Positions 12,301 through 24,645 of a stretch of 64,000 nt of DNA are shown here, piece after piece. Origin of the DNA: Burhinus oedicnemus (lineage: Eukaryota; Chordata; Aves; Charadriiformes; Burhinidae). The notes beneath the pieces are model-generated. The model ran no database searches and was not told where the DNA came from. It was given only the letters and a program-made list of their open reading frames with translations. Numbering within the stretch: the stretch's first letter is position 1; each line of letters begins with the position of its first letter. The position numbers were made by a program, and so were the translations under genes. The stretch is taken from assembly GCA_008921705.1 (NCBI GenBank), contig VFFE01007626.1, forward strand, positions 791,803 to 855,802, read 5' to 3'.

Positions 12301-13430
12301 GAGGCAAAGAAACTTTAAATTATATTGCTTATAGGTCAGTGGGAAAACAGGGTGTAAATGTAAAGCCTTGTGAGTTCTATTCCAGGGCTCTACTTACAAG
12401 TATTTTCAATGAAATCACATGAGCATTGAAGTGCTCTGAGGGCACACACACAGTGTGTGACTGTGCATGATTTGTTTGGGCTCATTATTTCCATTTTTAA
12501 TGTCTCCGTGTTGGTAAATCCCCTTGACTATTATTTCTCTTTCAGACAATATTAAGAAAAGTAGCCTCCTGTTCTAAAGGCTACGGAGTAGTTTTGGAAA
12601 AATTGATAAAGAAAACAAACCCCCTTGAAATTAAGACCTTTTCAGGTGCCCATATTTCTCTGACTTCCATATCAGCATTTTGTTGGAAACTTTGGGCTTA
12701 CAATTTAAAGTAAATGATAAATATTTCATGTTGTTGCATACTCCACATTCTTTCACAGCATTTAATATGTTCTAGTTTGTAAATACAAGCTGTTACAGGA
12801 ATGCTTGATACTTACTAATTGAAACAGATTTGTTTTTTCATGAGGTTTGAAATAAAGTGGCCTGTCAGTCCAAAGTATACAGTTCTCCCACAGCACTTGG
12901 GACATTGCATTTCCTCACATGCCTGCTGTCTCTAATGGACGTGAAGGAGTTCTGGGTCATTCATGGTGGATTAGTTTAGTTTGGGTGTGGAGTAATTTTT
13001 AAGATTACATAAGGGACCCCAATATGTGTGGTCTATATATAGAATAAAAAAGCTAGTGAAAGTCAAGTGCCATGCTAGCAGGTGATTCAAGTCCATAAAG
13101 TGTATGGAATTACCTTGAGTACATTACAGGTGCTGAATTTTTTTTTTTAATGTGAGTGCTTCGGTTCACCCCTTTTAAAGATTGTTGAGTTGGCACTTAA
13201 GTTTGATGAAAAGTTGACTTAATTATCTTAAGCTGACCACCCAAAAACATATTATATCTTTTTTTCCAGGTAATTTTTGAAAGCTGTTGCAATCTATACG
13301 TATTTTCTGGGTTTGGTCCTTCAAAAGCCTACATTAGAATAGGATTTTGTTGTCTTAAGCATTTTATAAGTGCATAGAAAGTCATGCTTTCAAAAAATTC
13401 ACAATTCAACAAATACACCATTATTTGGTG
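9346..13430. other. Unique AT-rich sequence, no gene seen
   Basis: The frames near 9357-9611 and 10095-10454 overlap antisense or alternative frames of similar length and their translations show no domain. The first bases after the CR1 element (gagggtatgtctacac, 9352-9367) resemble a motif I associate with old amniote interspersed repeats. I cannot delimit an element there. Confidence 0.5.
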
Positions 13431-13434
13431 GGAC

Positions 13435-13560
13435 AGCAAATGAGGAACTAAGATATGGAAAGTTCAGCTGGGTAGATCAAGGTCATAAAAATGAAATCTG
13501 GAAAGAGAAATCAATGGCAGTACTAGAAAGATTTCCCAAATAATTTCCATCAGCTGCAAA
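13435..13560 (+). repeat. Possible MIR-like SINE relic
   Basis: The run 'aaatgaggaactaagatatg' followed by 'agatcaaggtcataaa' and then 'aatcaatggcagtactagaa' follows the order of a MIR-type SINE 3' half. Divergence is high and the boundaries are uncertain. Confidence 0.4.
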
Positions 13561-14018
13561 GTCAATTCCTATCTCTATTCTCTTAAAATGACCATTGCTC
13601 ATAGACATCTACCCACCTAATAGATTTCAGGAGATGTGTACTGGAATATTGACAACTTGAGATCTCCAGGTTTAAAGATGACATGTCTATCAGAAACAGT
13701 CTTTGCTATGGTATGATATGGTGTTAATCTCTGTGGAGATTAGGGGTTTGCATTTTATTGTCCAGTATATTAACTCAGTTCCTCCATTTGAGACATTAGA
13801 GTAAATCAGGAGATGTTTACTTTCCACTGATACATGGTATTGGTTTTCTAGCTGGAATGTTTACTGGCTGCCAAAAATATATTTATATGCTACTTGTTTG
13901 GAGAACACAAAACTTGAGAAATGAAACTTCAGGCTTTTTAAAAAAATATATGCATACTTAGCAGCAGTCCCATCTGCTGCTTCCCAGCTTCAGCAGTATT
14001 ATCTGCCATTATCTGTCA

Positions 14019-14148
14019 ATTCCTATCATTAATATCTCCACCAGACAAAAAGCTGGACTATTGTTCTTTGAACTAGGATCAGTCAGTACTGATAATTCTA
14101 TATTTTTCCCTGTCAGATATTTCACAGATCCTATGTCTTTCAAGGAAA
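14019..14148 (+). repeat. Diverged repeat pair, copy 1
   Basis: This copy aligns without gaps to 15697-15826 on the same strand. Across the best part (from 'cctatcattaatatctcc' to 'atttcacagatcct') I count about 16 differences in roughly 113 bases, close to 86% identity; the last 25-30 bases are weaker. Flanks on both sides are unrelated. In one frame both copies encode a similar peptide around FFE-GS and YFTDP, although copy 2 has a stop upstream. I do not recognise the family. It may be an unnamed dispersed repeat or an old local duplication. Confidence 0.75.
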
Positions 14149-15696
14149 ATGTTGTTCAATTTAAGTTGAAGTGTCCTAAAAAAAGAGCCCTGTTAGGGAA
14201 AACAGCTTCCTGTGTGGAAGGCATAGTTCAGCAGCTGGTAATGGTGACAGCGCATCTATCTGATCACTGTGAAATAATAAACAAATCCGTAATTTAACTA
14301 TTTGGAATAAGGACTGCCACAGAATACAAATGTTAGAGTAACCAAGGCCCGTGTTTTAAGAAAACTAAAAGTGTCTTCATTTTCTGGTTTATGATGGTAG
14401 GTGTTGTGAATCAGCAGCAAAAAACCCAAACTTCTGTAGAATTCCTGCCCCTGAGCTGGAAAGATGGGTAAAGAACTTCTTCCTGCACATAAATCCCTAT
14501 CATTACACCCTCAAACCTTTACAAAGTTCATTTAACATACATGTTTTGTGTGCCAAATATCCAAAGGGATGGAAGCATTTCAACATCTGCCCTCAGTCAC
14601 TTATTTTCATTTTGATACGTCTTGCAAGGGAAGGAGAAAAGGCTAAGGACCTGCTAGTCTTTCTCTGGCCCTCAAAGCATAGGTGACTGAAGACTGCTTT
14701 TTTTTCAGGCCTTAAGGGCATAGCTAGTTTGAGTACTAATAGGGAATATTAAATGAACTCCAAGATGCTTTGCTTCAAGAAGAAAAGATACTTCCCCAGG
14801 CACCTAACAAGGGCAATACAGGAATAATTAGGAGATATAAATTGAGCAGTTTTCCTCTGCTCTACATGCACAAAGACTCCTCAAAGTCAAAAGGGAGTAA
14901 GAGGGACATGTTGGAAGAAAGCAAATATCATGTCCTGCTGGGACAAGAGAAGGTACAATGGAAATGCTAGTGCCTGCTAGAAAGAGTAAAGAGGTATGTT
15001 TGAGGCCTAACAGGAGTAAGAAGAGTAGTTCGATTTTCATAAAACCAGCATCATTCTGAAGTCTGGATAAACATTCAGACCTTTTGGACCATGGAAGTTG
15101 AGTACTAACTTTCAGAATTGCTATGATTTTGTCAGAATGAAGCTAAACATAATTTGAAACCTATTTGCTTTCTTCACTGGTCAAAATAGTGCTTACTCCT
15201 CTTCCATAACCAACTGCTTGCTTCTGGTACCATTCATTGAAGCCCATCTGCCTTTTCTGTCAGTGTTCTGCTGTCCATTATTCTATTTATGTGATTAATG
15301 TAAAAAAGTAATGTAGCTAAAATAAAAGAAAATAGGAGTGGGTTTAAATTTCCACCTGGTTCTGTATTTTCTGCAGTAACTGCCACTTAGTGGGAGAGGA
15401 GCAGCAACATGAATATATAGAGTGTACTGACGTCTATCACATGCATTGTCCTGCAGTGAAGTACTGCGCTCACTCAAGTGGAGAAATTTCATCCCTAGGA
15501 AGATGAAAAGTAGATACTATTTGTATCACCATTCCCATTTCCTGACTTTTTTAGTCATTAAAAATCTGTAGAAATTCTGAATCAGACTTCCACTTCTCTG
15601 GACATGTTAATTTTAATGAGGAAGAGAAAAGAATAGGATATTGTGTTTGCTGTTTGGCTGATAAAGATACCCCTTCTTCCAATGCTAAGGATTTCC

Positions 15697-15826
15697 TTCC
15701 TATGATTAATATCTCTACCAGATGAAAAGCTGCACTAATGTTCTTTGAACCAGGATCATTCAATGCTGATGATTTTATATTTCTCCCTGTCTGTTATTTC
15801 ACAGATCCCACATATTTAACGCAAAA
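15697..15826 (+). repeat. Diverged repeat pair, copy 2
   Basis: This is the partner of 14019-14148, lying about 1.7 kb downstream in the same orientation. It runs from 'ttcctatgattaatatctct' to about 'aggcagttcag'. No terminal inverted repeats or poly-A tail were seen at its edges. Confidence 0.75.
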
Positions 15827-18800
15827 GGCAGTTCAGCATGTATGCAAATTATACAGTTAAAGCTAGAGGTTCAGAAGATAAAATTGTCACACTTCTTGCA
15901 TTAATTCTTTATGCTTATTTCAAGTGAGCTCCTGAATGAGCTGGAGTTCAATGAGATTTATCATACCATTTTCTCATGTTCTTCAGAAAATTCCTGCCTC
16001 TGGCCTTAGTTTATTATAGAAATTTTTATTTGGCATACTTTGCAGAATGAGCACATAGTAATTTTGTGAGCAAAATAAAATATATTAGTATCCTTAACCC
16101 CTTTCCATTCCGGCATAGTAGTACCTGCAGAAACACTTCTGCTAGTATAGAAATATCATAAAAAATTCCTACTCACTTGTCATTGGTAACACTTTCTGAT
16201 GCAACCTGAAAATTTCTTTTCATCTGAAATTCTACAAAGTTAAAATCTGTAAATCTTACATGTGTATTCCTAGGTTGCACGTAATACTGATTGTTTTGCA
16301 ACTCTCAGGGAGGAGTAATGAACAGGTGCTCTTAAATGAGTGTATTTCATTAGCTTTTCTTCACCAAGAACAATACAGGATTTATGTACATTAAAACTCC
16401 TTGCTTTTTGAGAATCATACATGCTAATTAAATTTACAACACTTATTTGACACCCCAGGAACAGTCATGAAGTATCATTAATTCCTGAATTACTTGGAGC
16501 TCTGTTTTCTGCCCATGCAACAGACCCATCTCTTCTCTTTAACGCTATTGAAAGCTTGTATGCTCTACTGGCCTTGTCAGCAGCTAATCTATAGGATTAT
16601 TTTGTCGTTGCTGACATGCACAAATAGATTCTGACACTTGCAGTCATGCAGCTGTGTGAGGTTTACCTACCCAAAAACTTTCAATGGGCAGATTTCTGTT
16701 CTTAAATACATAAATTAAAATCTACATTTGAATTTATTATATACAAAAGATGCAGAATCAAGTTCTGGAGTTCAGTAAAATGAATTGGGGAAAGAAGAAG
16801 AAAAGTATTAGATGATGTCTTTGTATGAGTTTCGATATTTCGTAGATGTTTAAATGTATAGTGAGGGTCTGCTGTGCAGTATCTTTTAGTACCAGTGTTT
16901 CTATTGATGTCAAGAGATATGTAAATTAGACCTTAAAGTGCAACTATTTTACCAATAGACTTCATGACATGCCAGATCTGGATAAGAAAATTGGACATAA
17001 TACCCTGCAAGTACAGCTTAGTAAGCAACCTTCCCCATGTTTGTGGGCAGAGTGATGATAAAAACCATCAAGGTGTATACAGATGTGCCTCTTTTGATGG
17101 TATTGCTGCCAGAGCAAGGACTGACTGACCATTTTCCATCCAATTATCAAATAATCCAAGTTTTACATGAGTGAAATATTAATTGATTTGGTTGTACCAA
17201 ACTCAGGATCTGAAGAATAAGGTTCCCCTTCATAGTACTTCTTGACATTTCAAATATATAGGAAATAGTACAGCTCTCCTGAAGCATGTTAGTGTATGTC
17301 CTTAGAAGGACATGCCATATTGCCTCTTCTCAGTTATCACCTTATTTGAACTTGAATCCACAGAAGAGTATAGTCCAGATGCCTGCAACCCTATTTTTGT
17401 GTCATTACCCATATGATTCATTCCTCAGACCCAACACAGAACTAAGCTTTGTTTGCATATTCTGTGTTTTTTGATGGTAAGGAACAATTTTTAGACATAT
17501 CTGTCCCTATGGCCACAGCAGAAAAATGATTGCAATAGCATAAGCGAGAGGACTGCCTAGCATCAGTCAGATTTTCAACATATTTTTCATGCTGCTTCCT
17601 TTATTTACGCTATTGTAAATAAGGTTATGCAATTGTGACTTGACGCTAAGTCTGTCTTGCTTTACATAACTGTGGGCTGCATTTCCAAACAAAGTAGGAT
17701 GTGACTTAAGTAGCTTTTAAGACTGAATATGACTGTCAACCTTGTAGGGTCATCTTTATTCATTTCCTCTGCAAAGATACTGCATACCATACATTGTAGT
17801 TTCTCTTCTTCTGTTACTTGCAGATTGGTAATGACTATTAACCACCAGCCAAATTGCATTTTGTCTTTCCTTTGAATTTACACCTCAGATTTTGACTGAT
17901 ATATCCACACTCCTTTATGAACTTAGTGATTTTGTTTCAGGTTTTTCCCATCTGACCTTCCTTTTTTAGTAGCCCACTTCTGTAGCATTGAAACCTGATT
18001 TATTTGACACCTGTGCTGTTTCAAAGAGGCATTGCATTGGTATGAGAGGGTGATACTTGACTCTGTATCCATGCTTGCTTGATTTCAGTTAATTTAAATT
18101 CTTTTAAAAGGAATTGGAGTGAAATACAGAAGTTTCAAAAAACATTTGCCCCATTGCATTCCAAAGAATTATTTTGGCTACATGGTGAGGTTTGAAAATC
18201 AACTAAAGCCACACAGAAGTCTTTGACAAATGAAAACAGTAAACTGGAATATAAATTATGACAGGCATTAAGAGGGAAGATATCATTACAAATAATTGAG
18301 AACATGGTTAATGTCGTAAAATCAAACAAAGGAATCATGCGCCACCTTAAGTTTATTGGATAAAGCAAGCCCATGACTGATTTGGTTAGCCTAGTGGATC
18401 ACAAGGTGTTGGGAAATACAGTCAGGAAATTTAGACAATTGCTGTGATTGCAAACCAACTTTCTGTATCTATCTTCTCTATTAATTTTGGAAAGAGAACC
18501 ATCTTAGACCTGCATTCTCCTTGTAAGATATATGAAAAGTGAGATATCAAAAAGAGGAGTGCCTGATCAAACTAGTAGTTTGGAAAGAAGTATCGCTGTT
18601 AGGAGGTGAGCAGCATCTGAAACTTCTGAATGAACATTAATATAAAGTACAGGAATGTTAAAAGCAATGCTACTTCTCAATTAAAATTGCTGCTGCTAAA
18701 GAGGATAACAATTACTAAGTATTGCTCTTGTGTTGAAAAATGTTCCAAGGTTAACTCAGAGTATTGTATACCGTAAAACCTTACCTTTATTCCCAACAAT

Positions 18801-20704
18801 TATTTGAAACTGTAGCTAAAACAGAGGGGACACTGGAAGGTGATGTTCTCAGAGGATGAAAGAATACAGGTTTTGCAAGGGTAAATCTTGCTTCTCTTAT
18901 TTGAGAATTCTTTGAATGTGTCAGTAGAATGAGGAATGAGTATGAACCAGATGACGTAGTTTAATGTGCTAAAATTTTGATTTTAATATCGTAAGGAAGT
19001 TAAATAATCATGCGGTAAGAAAGAAAAAATATTTGGAATGGAAAAAATGAATGGCTTTGTGGACCTCCCCTCGTTCTTCCCCCATACTGGCATAGTTATA
19101 GATATTGATGTGGAACTAAATCGTGATTATACTTGCTTGTTCTGTCATGGAAATAGTCTTCCTCTCAGATTTGGCTTCAGCTGTTGGTTTTTCTGTTAAT
19201 TTTTTATGCAATTCATGGCAAAGCTGCATATTTTAGGGACATGTTCAGAGACTTAGCCTCATGTAGGAAAGAAAATAGTTCTCCCATAAATTAGGAGTAT
19301 ATGGAGAAGGCTGTCAAGTTGTTTTCATTAGTAGTTTTAAAAGCCAGTATTGATTATACAAGTCTTTCTCTTTTCTGTATTAAATATAATGTGATAGTTT
19401 GAAGTATCTTGAGTGCAATTCTGGCATTGCTTAATGTAAATTTATGATTATAACAATATGAATGCTGGAGAAAAATGTGTTGAAGAAGACAACCGGAGTT
19501 TGTTGAATCAACATTGCAAATACTGTAACACATAGAAGCACAATCGTTTGTGAGATTCCATTCAAATAATTTTCATGTGTTTGTGAAAATATTATAGTAT
19601 GTTCACATGACCCAATGACTACATCTGAAGAAATCAGAGCTGACTCATGAAATATTTGCAAACCAAAAAAGCCTTCAGTGTAAACGTTACAACCAAACCT
19701 ATTTACAGTGCAGTCCGTCTTTTACTGGGCTATAATAGACTTCTTGCTATATGTAAAATCATGGGATTTTCATGGTAGCCATTGTTACAGTTAGTGTTAA
19801 AAACCACCTTGTAATGTCCTTTGTTCTCAGATGCTGGTAATATACTGAAAAAGAAGAGATGTTTCAGGCTAAGACTCTGTTCAGTAAGACTTTTGCATTA
19901 TAAGGGGCATTTGGGAGTACACTCTCAAAAGTTAAGGTATGCTCTTAAAAGTCTGAGACAAATCTGAATTTTACTATTTGAACTTCTGTACAGGTGAAGC
20001 AACTTTTCTTTGCCTTTGTCAAATGAACTTGGGTTAAAGTGAATCTCAAGAGGCACAAATGGCCTACTGGGCTGAAGCTGGCGTGCTTACAAGTTACCTG
20101 CCTTCAGCTTATTTCAACCAGTTTAGCCAATGGAGTCCTGTATTTCCTAAACTCTCTTCAGTTTTTGTCTGAGATTGCCCAAGACTCATTTTAAGGAGTT
20201 TCATAAAAGAAGAAGATAAAATCTCCAAGTCTGGCTTTTGTCCAGGATATAACGCAGATGTGCTGTAGTTTACTCGGGAATTTAAACAGCTCTCCATGAG
20301 TCAATGTCCCCAGTATTGTTCTTGGCACTGTTTTCAGAACTGAGGTTGCTGGGTCTGTCCTCTGCAACCATCTCTGGTTTTTTGTGTTTTATTACTTTGG
20401 AGGCCTTGTTTAGAAAACCATTCCTGTTTAGCAATTTCTCTATTAATATCATTACATTTAAGAACATAGCATATGTTTGAAATTTCTTGTATGTTCACAA
20501 ACCTTGATTTGATCTGAAAAGGCAAATAGGAAAGTTCATTCAGAGCACTTATTTCAGGTGCAGAAAGGCATGCAAAAGTTGTCATATTACTACACCAGTA
20601 TTTTGTGTCTTACAACTGTCTTCATCAAATTGAAGGAAGGATAACTATCTTTTCATATAGATTTTTCTAGGCAGTAGAAGCTCTGTCCACGCTGGTGGTC
20701 TCTC
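15827..20704. other. Unique AT-rich sequence, no gene seen
   Basis: Only short frames occur (none above about 80 codons) and none has a recognisable motif. No CR1-type similarity was noticed. The texture is ordinary avian intergenic or intronic DNA. Confidence 0.5.
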
Positions 20705-20890
20705 TTGTCCAGCCAAGCACCCAAGAGCTCCCTGGCTGCAGGATTTCAGTCCATGTTCCCTGTCAGAATCCAAGTTCTGCTACTCCTTGTAGTGCTTGCA
20801 CTGTGTAAAGCTGGTTGCTTAGCAGATGGTGGGAATGTCTCTGTTTCCTTCTCTTCTGCAGCCTGCTCTTTGCAGCATTATAATCAGTAA
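20705..20890 (+). pseudogene. Signal-peptide frame, possible UGT exon relic
   Basis: A 61-codon open run (first ATG at 20753) encodes a short basic start, a strong hydrophobic core (VLLLLVVLALC), then an AGC-LADGGNVSV stretch. UDP-glucuronosyltransferases are ER enzymes that conjugate glucuronic acid to small molecules. Their first exon begins with a cleaved signal peptide followed by a GGK-(V/L)-L-V segment and a GSHWL motif. Here GGNVSV stands where GGKVLV would be, and the DNA 'tgcagcctgctcttt' a little further on could be a decayed GSHWL region. The first exon of an intact UGT runs about 800 bases, whereas this frame stops within 190 bases, so it would be a broken fragment. The motif comparison is from memory. 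An unrelated chance signal-like frame remains possible. Confidence 0.3.
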
Positions 20891-20950
20891 ATGAGGTTCA
20901 GCTCCTTCATCCCAGTATCCTGAACCCTGAATCTGGATGAGATTTATATA

Positions 20951-20966
20951 TGCTTTTTTTTTTTCT
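20951..20966. repeat. Poly-T run
   Basis: A short homopolymer tract of T's lies between the two short frames at 20705 and 21059. Confidence 0.7.
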
Positions 20967-21058
20967 TATTTTGAATCCTCAGTCAGCATAGAAATGCTCC
21001 CATAAGGATCTGCATTATACTAATACTTCCAGCTGTGAAAATGAATCTTTAATTTCAG

Positions 21059-21261
21059 ATGTTCTCATGTGGAAAATGTTTTTATTGAATCTAAATATCT
21101 CTTATCTTATGCAAGTCATTGAAGTTCTTTTAGCAATTATAGCAGCCATTTTTACTAAACGAGGAAAGAAAAGAAAAGCTAGGAATGGTGCTTTTCCTGG
21201 TTTGAGATTTTATGACTACTGGAGACATCTTCCAAATAAAACCAAAATAAAATGCTGCTGA
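21059..21261 (+). other. Short membrane-type frame, terminal-exon-like
   Basis: An acceptor-like 'ctttaatttcag' ends at 21058 and the frame behind it is open for 67 codons to a TGA at 21259-21261, just after overlapping 'aataaa'-type hexamers (21235-21250). The peptide has a hydrophobic run (VIEVLLAIIAAIF) followed by a basic cluster (TKRGKKRKARN), the layout of a single-pass membrane protein's C-terminus. UGT proteins also end with a 'DVIGFLLA'-like helix and a basic tail, and the signal-peptide-like frame lies only 170 bases upstream. Taken together this might be a UGT relic with a large internal deletion. That is speculation: the similarity is weak and the segment could be chance. Confidence 0.2.
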
Positions 21262-21444
21262 AGTATTGTTAATTTAAAAAGCTGGATGTAATAGGAATAG
21301 CTGATATGCATTCCAGCCACCATACTATCTAGCCCATTCCCTATTTTTTGATGTATTGGCAAGGAAAAGACTGGTTTAAGTATATCATAATGTATCTGTT
21401 TAGTGACTTTTCTTTGACAGTCATGTTTTTAACCTTGCGCTATT

Positions 21445-21515
21445 CCCAGGAAAGAGGGACTGAGGCATAGGGAAATTAGATAAAGCTGTAGTCACAGCAA
21501 ATTAAAAAGATTAAC
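21445..21515 (+). repeat. Possible MIR-like fragment
   Basis: 'agggactgaggcatagggaa' followed by 'attagataaagctgtagtca' resembles the 'gaaactgaggcacagagaaa' portion of MIR-type SINEs. The match is short and diverged. Confidence 0.35.
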
Positions 21516-22159
21516 CATTTCCTAGGTATCTGAAGACAGTGTGTCTCACAGAGGCTTTGGGCTGCATAATGCATTATAATGTTAGGCAAGGAATTTATTT
21601 CTAGAAGGAGTAATGTTTGTTAGAAAGATTTGCAGTTAGTGTGTCGAACACTTCTCTGTTTCCATAATAGGCATAAACCAGAGAAATTATTTTTTTTTGT
21701 TGGGCAGAAGGAACTTGTTTCAAAGATTAAAGAGGAAGAGGATGATTTGCTTGAGGTTCTTTTTTCCCATGTCAGTATTTTTATATTTCTGCATATCATA
21801 ACAGGAATTGATAACATTCACATCCGCATGGTCTTGTGAGAAGGAAGTCGTCTGAGTGGCAGAGGGTTGTACATCACTTTTTAAATTTGTTGTCTTTCAT
21901 AGTCTTAAGCTCACGAATGAGCCATTTACAATACAATGTCCTGTGTTAATCTTTCTTTCATTAAATTATAAAACAGGTCATATTCAAAGGAACCTTAGGT
22001 TCATCGCTCTGTCCAAAAGCAGAGTCAGTCTATCTATGGCATTGTTTCACCTGCTTTAAAAAAACCTACGATAATAGAGACAGTGTATGCTCCTCATCTA
22101 TTTATTCTAATGAAAACTTGGATTACAGTTGCTGCAGCTGAAATCCATCAGTTCTTGTC

Positions 22160-22640
22160 CTGCCTACCATAGGCATTTAAACATTTTATTTCTACACTCC
22201 TCATGTACTTCAAGACTGCTGTTACATCCCCTCTCCTGCCTTTTTCTGTGACCTATGCAGTGTGTCTGATCTCTGCTTACAGGCAGTGTTTCCTGAACCT
22301 CTAAATACATTAGTTGGTCTCCTTCTGTCTCTTACTGGCCCATGTCCTTCTTGGGAACCTAGAACTACACCCCGTGTTTCAGCTGGGGCTTTGCAAGTGC
22401 ATAAGTAAATAGAGAAGCAGGATTATTTCATGTGTTGTACAGGCTCTACTCCAATGCAGACACCTGAGTACAATGCCTGCATTTTTCACAGCAGCATGGT
22501 ATTATTGACTCATCTTCAGCCTGTGAATGATTATAACCCTGAGATCTATTCCCGCAGAACTGCTGCTGGGACAGTAGTATCCCAGACAGTGCCATCCTCT
22601 CACTGAAGCTCATTTTCTTGTATTTGCCAAAAGTTGTTGG
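22160..22640 (-). mobile_element. Ancient CR1-like LINE fragment
   Basis: Read on the minus strand, this matches the order of the ancestral amniote CR1 ORF2 3' half. On the plus strand the landmarks are 'tgtacttcaagactgctgtt', 'cctagaactacaccccgtgt', 'tattattgactcatcttcag' and 'gatctattcccgcagaactg'. The catalytic part is not preserved and no useful open frame remains. It is much more diverged than the copies at 7504 and 50585, so it is probably older than modern birds. Confidence 0.65.
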
Positions 22641-22951
22641 CTTTTTTTTTTTAAAATTGATTTTCTAGTTTGCCAAAATTACCTTAAGTTCTAAGCTGAT
22701 CTTCACCAGTATTTGAGCCCTGCATCTTAAATAATGACAACCTCTATTCCACCCTTCTTGCTGTTTTGAAAATATTGAACAGTCCTTGTTCAAAGACAAA
22801 CTAGTTTTTAAAACCCCACCCAGTGAAACCCCAACCCATATCGACTCGATGGCAATTAAAACAAAAACCAAAAAAACAGGTTTGCCTGGTTTGCTTTGGA
22901 GAACATTTAGTGTGCCAGGATAAGAAATCTGCAACCTTGTCTATCATGCAG

Positions 22952-23031
22952 GCCAGGCTGCAGAGGCTGTGCTACCAATGACTGAGAAAAGGAACGCAAA
23001 GAGCTGCCTCCATGCCCGAAGTGGAATTCAG
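22952..23031 (+). other. Exon-like segment (80 nt)
   Basis: An acceptor 'gtctatcatgcag' ends at 22951 and a donor 'ttcag|gtacgg' begins at 23032. One frame is open throughout (two leading bases plus 26 codons, including EAVLPMTEKRNAKSC) and base composition is richer in G and C than the neighbourhood; the other frames contain stops. The segment sits between two ancient CR1 relics. I do not recognise the peptide. A pseudo-exon is the main alternative. Confidence 0.2.
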
Positions 23032-23419
23032 GTACGGCTCTGGGTTGTCACTGCTGGGATGGCTCTTCTCTTCACCGTGGACAGACTGAGTTATAAATGT
23101 TGACACAGAGGACTCACATATTCTTTCACAGGTCTACAAGTACCACAAAGGAAGACGTGTCCTTGGCAGACAAATGCAGCCTCAAGTTCTCTATCCATAA
23201 TCCCTATAAAAATGTGAGACTATTTAGGATTACTGCCGTAACTGTCCCACAGTTCATCTGATGTTCAGTAGCAATAAGTTACCAGTCTTAACACTGAATG
23301 TATAGTGTATAAAAAGGAGGAGGAAGCTGGGAATTTCCTTGATAGTTTCAGGAATGCATATTAATTTGCTCAGTGCTTAGTGCTGTGTACATAGTGGAGA
23401 GAAGAGGTACTGCTTACAG

Positions 23420-23544
23420 CAGAGAATCCGAAGTCTCATGATCTGTGTTCTCTCTTGGCTCCTTCTAGTCTGTCTCAGGTTAGAGAAGTCACCATACTTC
23501 TGTGCTTGTATTTTCCTCTATGACTAAAATGATCCCAGAAATGC
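23420..23544 (+). repeat. MIR-like SINE relic
   Basis: 'ttagagaagtcaccatactt' followed by 'ctgtgcttgtattttcctct' and 'atgactaaaatgatcc' parallels the MIR run of 'caagtcacttaacctctctg', 'cctcagtttcctcatctg' and 'taaaatgaggat'. It directly abuts the ancient CR1 relic. Confidence 0.5.
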
Positions 23545-24645
23545 AAAAATGAAAGGGAACTTGACAGGTCATGTAACCTCCTCACTGAGGTAATATTAGT
23601 TATAAACAGATATACACAGTTATAAATTCCTGAGACACATTTGTGTTCAAATCTCTAGTGAATGGGACTTAAAACCTCCCCAGCTAACTTGTTTAAGAGC
23701 TTTTTCCATAGTATTGCAGTGTTTGTACTAACCCTCAGCTTCTGCATATTATATTCACTTCTTGTTTTCCTATTGCTAAAGATGGAGAAGAGTTCATCAC
23801 TGTTCTTTTTATAACATCCTTTCATATATTAAAAGCCTTTTACCTTTGTGTTTCCTCATGGTCCTTCATAGTTGTCTCTTTTCCAGACTCTATCACCCCA
23901 ATTTTTTCAACCTTTCCTTTTAGAGCATGTTTTCTAGTTGATTTGTCATTCATGTTCCCCTTCTCTGGACTTCGTCCATTTTGGCTACATCTTTATTTTG
24001 TTTGTCTTTAAGGCAACACCATACTCCTCTTCCCCAGCACTCAGAAGAATTGGATTTTCACCTCCCTTCTCTAATCCACAACAAAACTGATAATTTAGAA
24101 CAAGCTGAGATTTAACTTTTTTGTAACCATCACATTATTGATCCCTATTCAATGTGTGACATTTTGCCGAAATACTTCACTGCTCTTTTGCTAGTAAGCA
24201 ATTATTCTTCATTTTTCAATTTGTGTGCTTTCATTGTTCCTTCTCAAGGGTGGTAGTTTGCGTTTCTCTTTCTTGAATTTCATCTTACTGCATTCGAACT
24301 TTCTTTTATCCTAATCAAAATCATTTTGAAATTTTGTCCTGCTCTGCAGAGTGCTTGCAGTTCCCCCCAGTTTTGCACTGTGGCAGATGTTATAACTGTT
24401 ATCTCCAATATGTCATCCAAATTGATACTGAAAACATCAGCTAGTACCAGGCTTGTGGGAACTGCCTTAAATGGGTTTTCCATTTGCCAGCAAAACACAG
24501 ATGACTACTGTATGTATGCTTTTTCATACAGTGGGACTACCCCATAGCAGTGTCCATCTAGACTGTTTTTCACTAGGTTCCATTTGAGAATATCATCTCG
24601 GATTGTGCTGGAAATAGACTCTCCTTTGATTGATCAGTAGGCCTC
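23545..24645 (-). mobile_element. Ancient CR1-like LINE, 1.1 kb
   Basis: The element starts with a decayed 3' terminus ('gggaacttgacaggtcatgt', 23556 onwards) and continues through the ORF2 C-terminal region ('ttttttcaacctttcctttt', 'ccttctctggacttcgtcca') to the reverse transcriptase core (about 24280-24500). There the minus-strand peptide keeps traces of VPQGSVLGPVLF as VPTSLVLADVFS and a decayed FADD region. Gene function is lost through many substitutions and indels. By its divergence it predates the other CR1 copies in the window. Confidence 0.7.
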
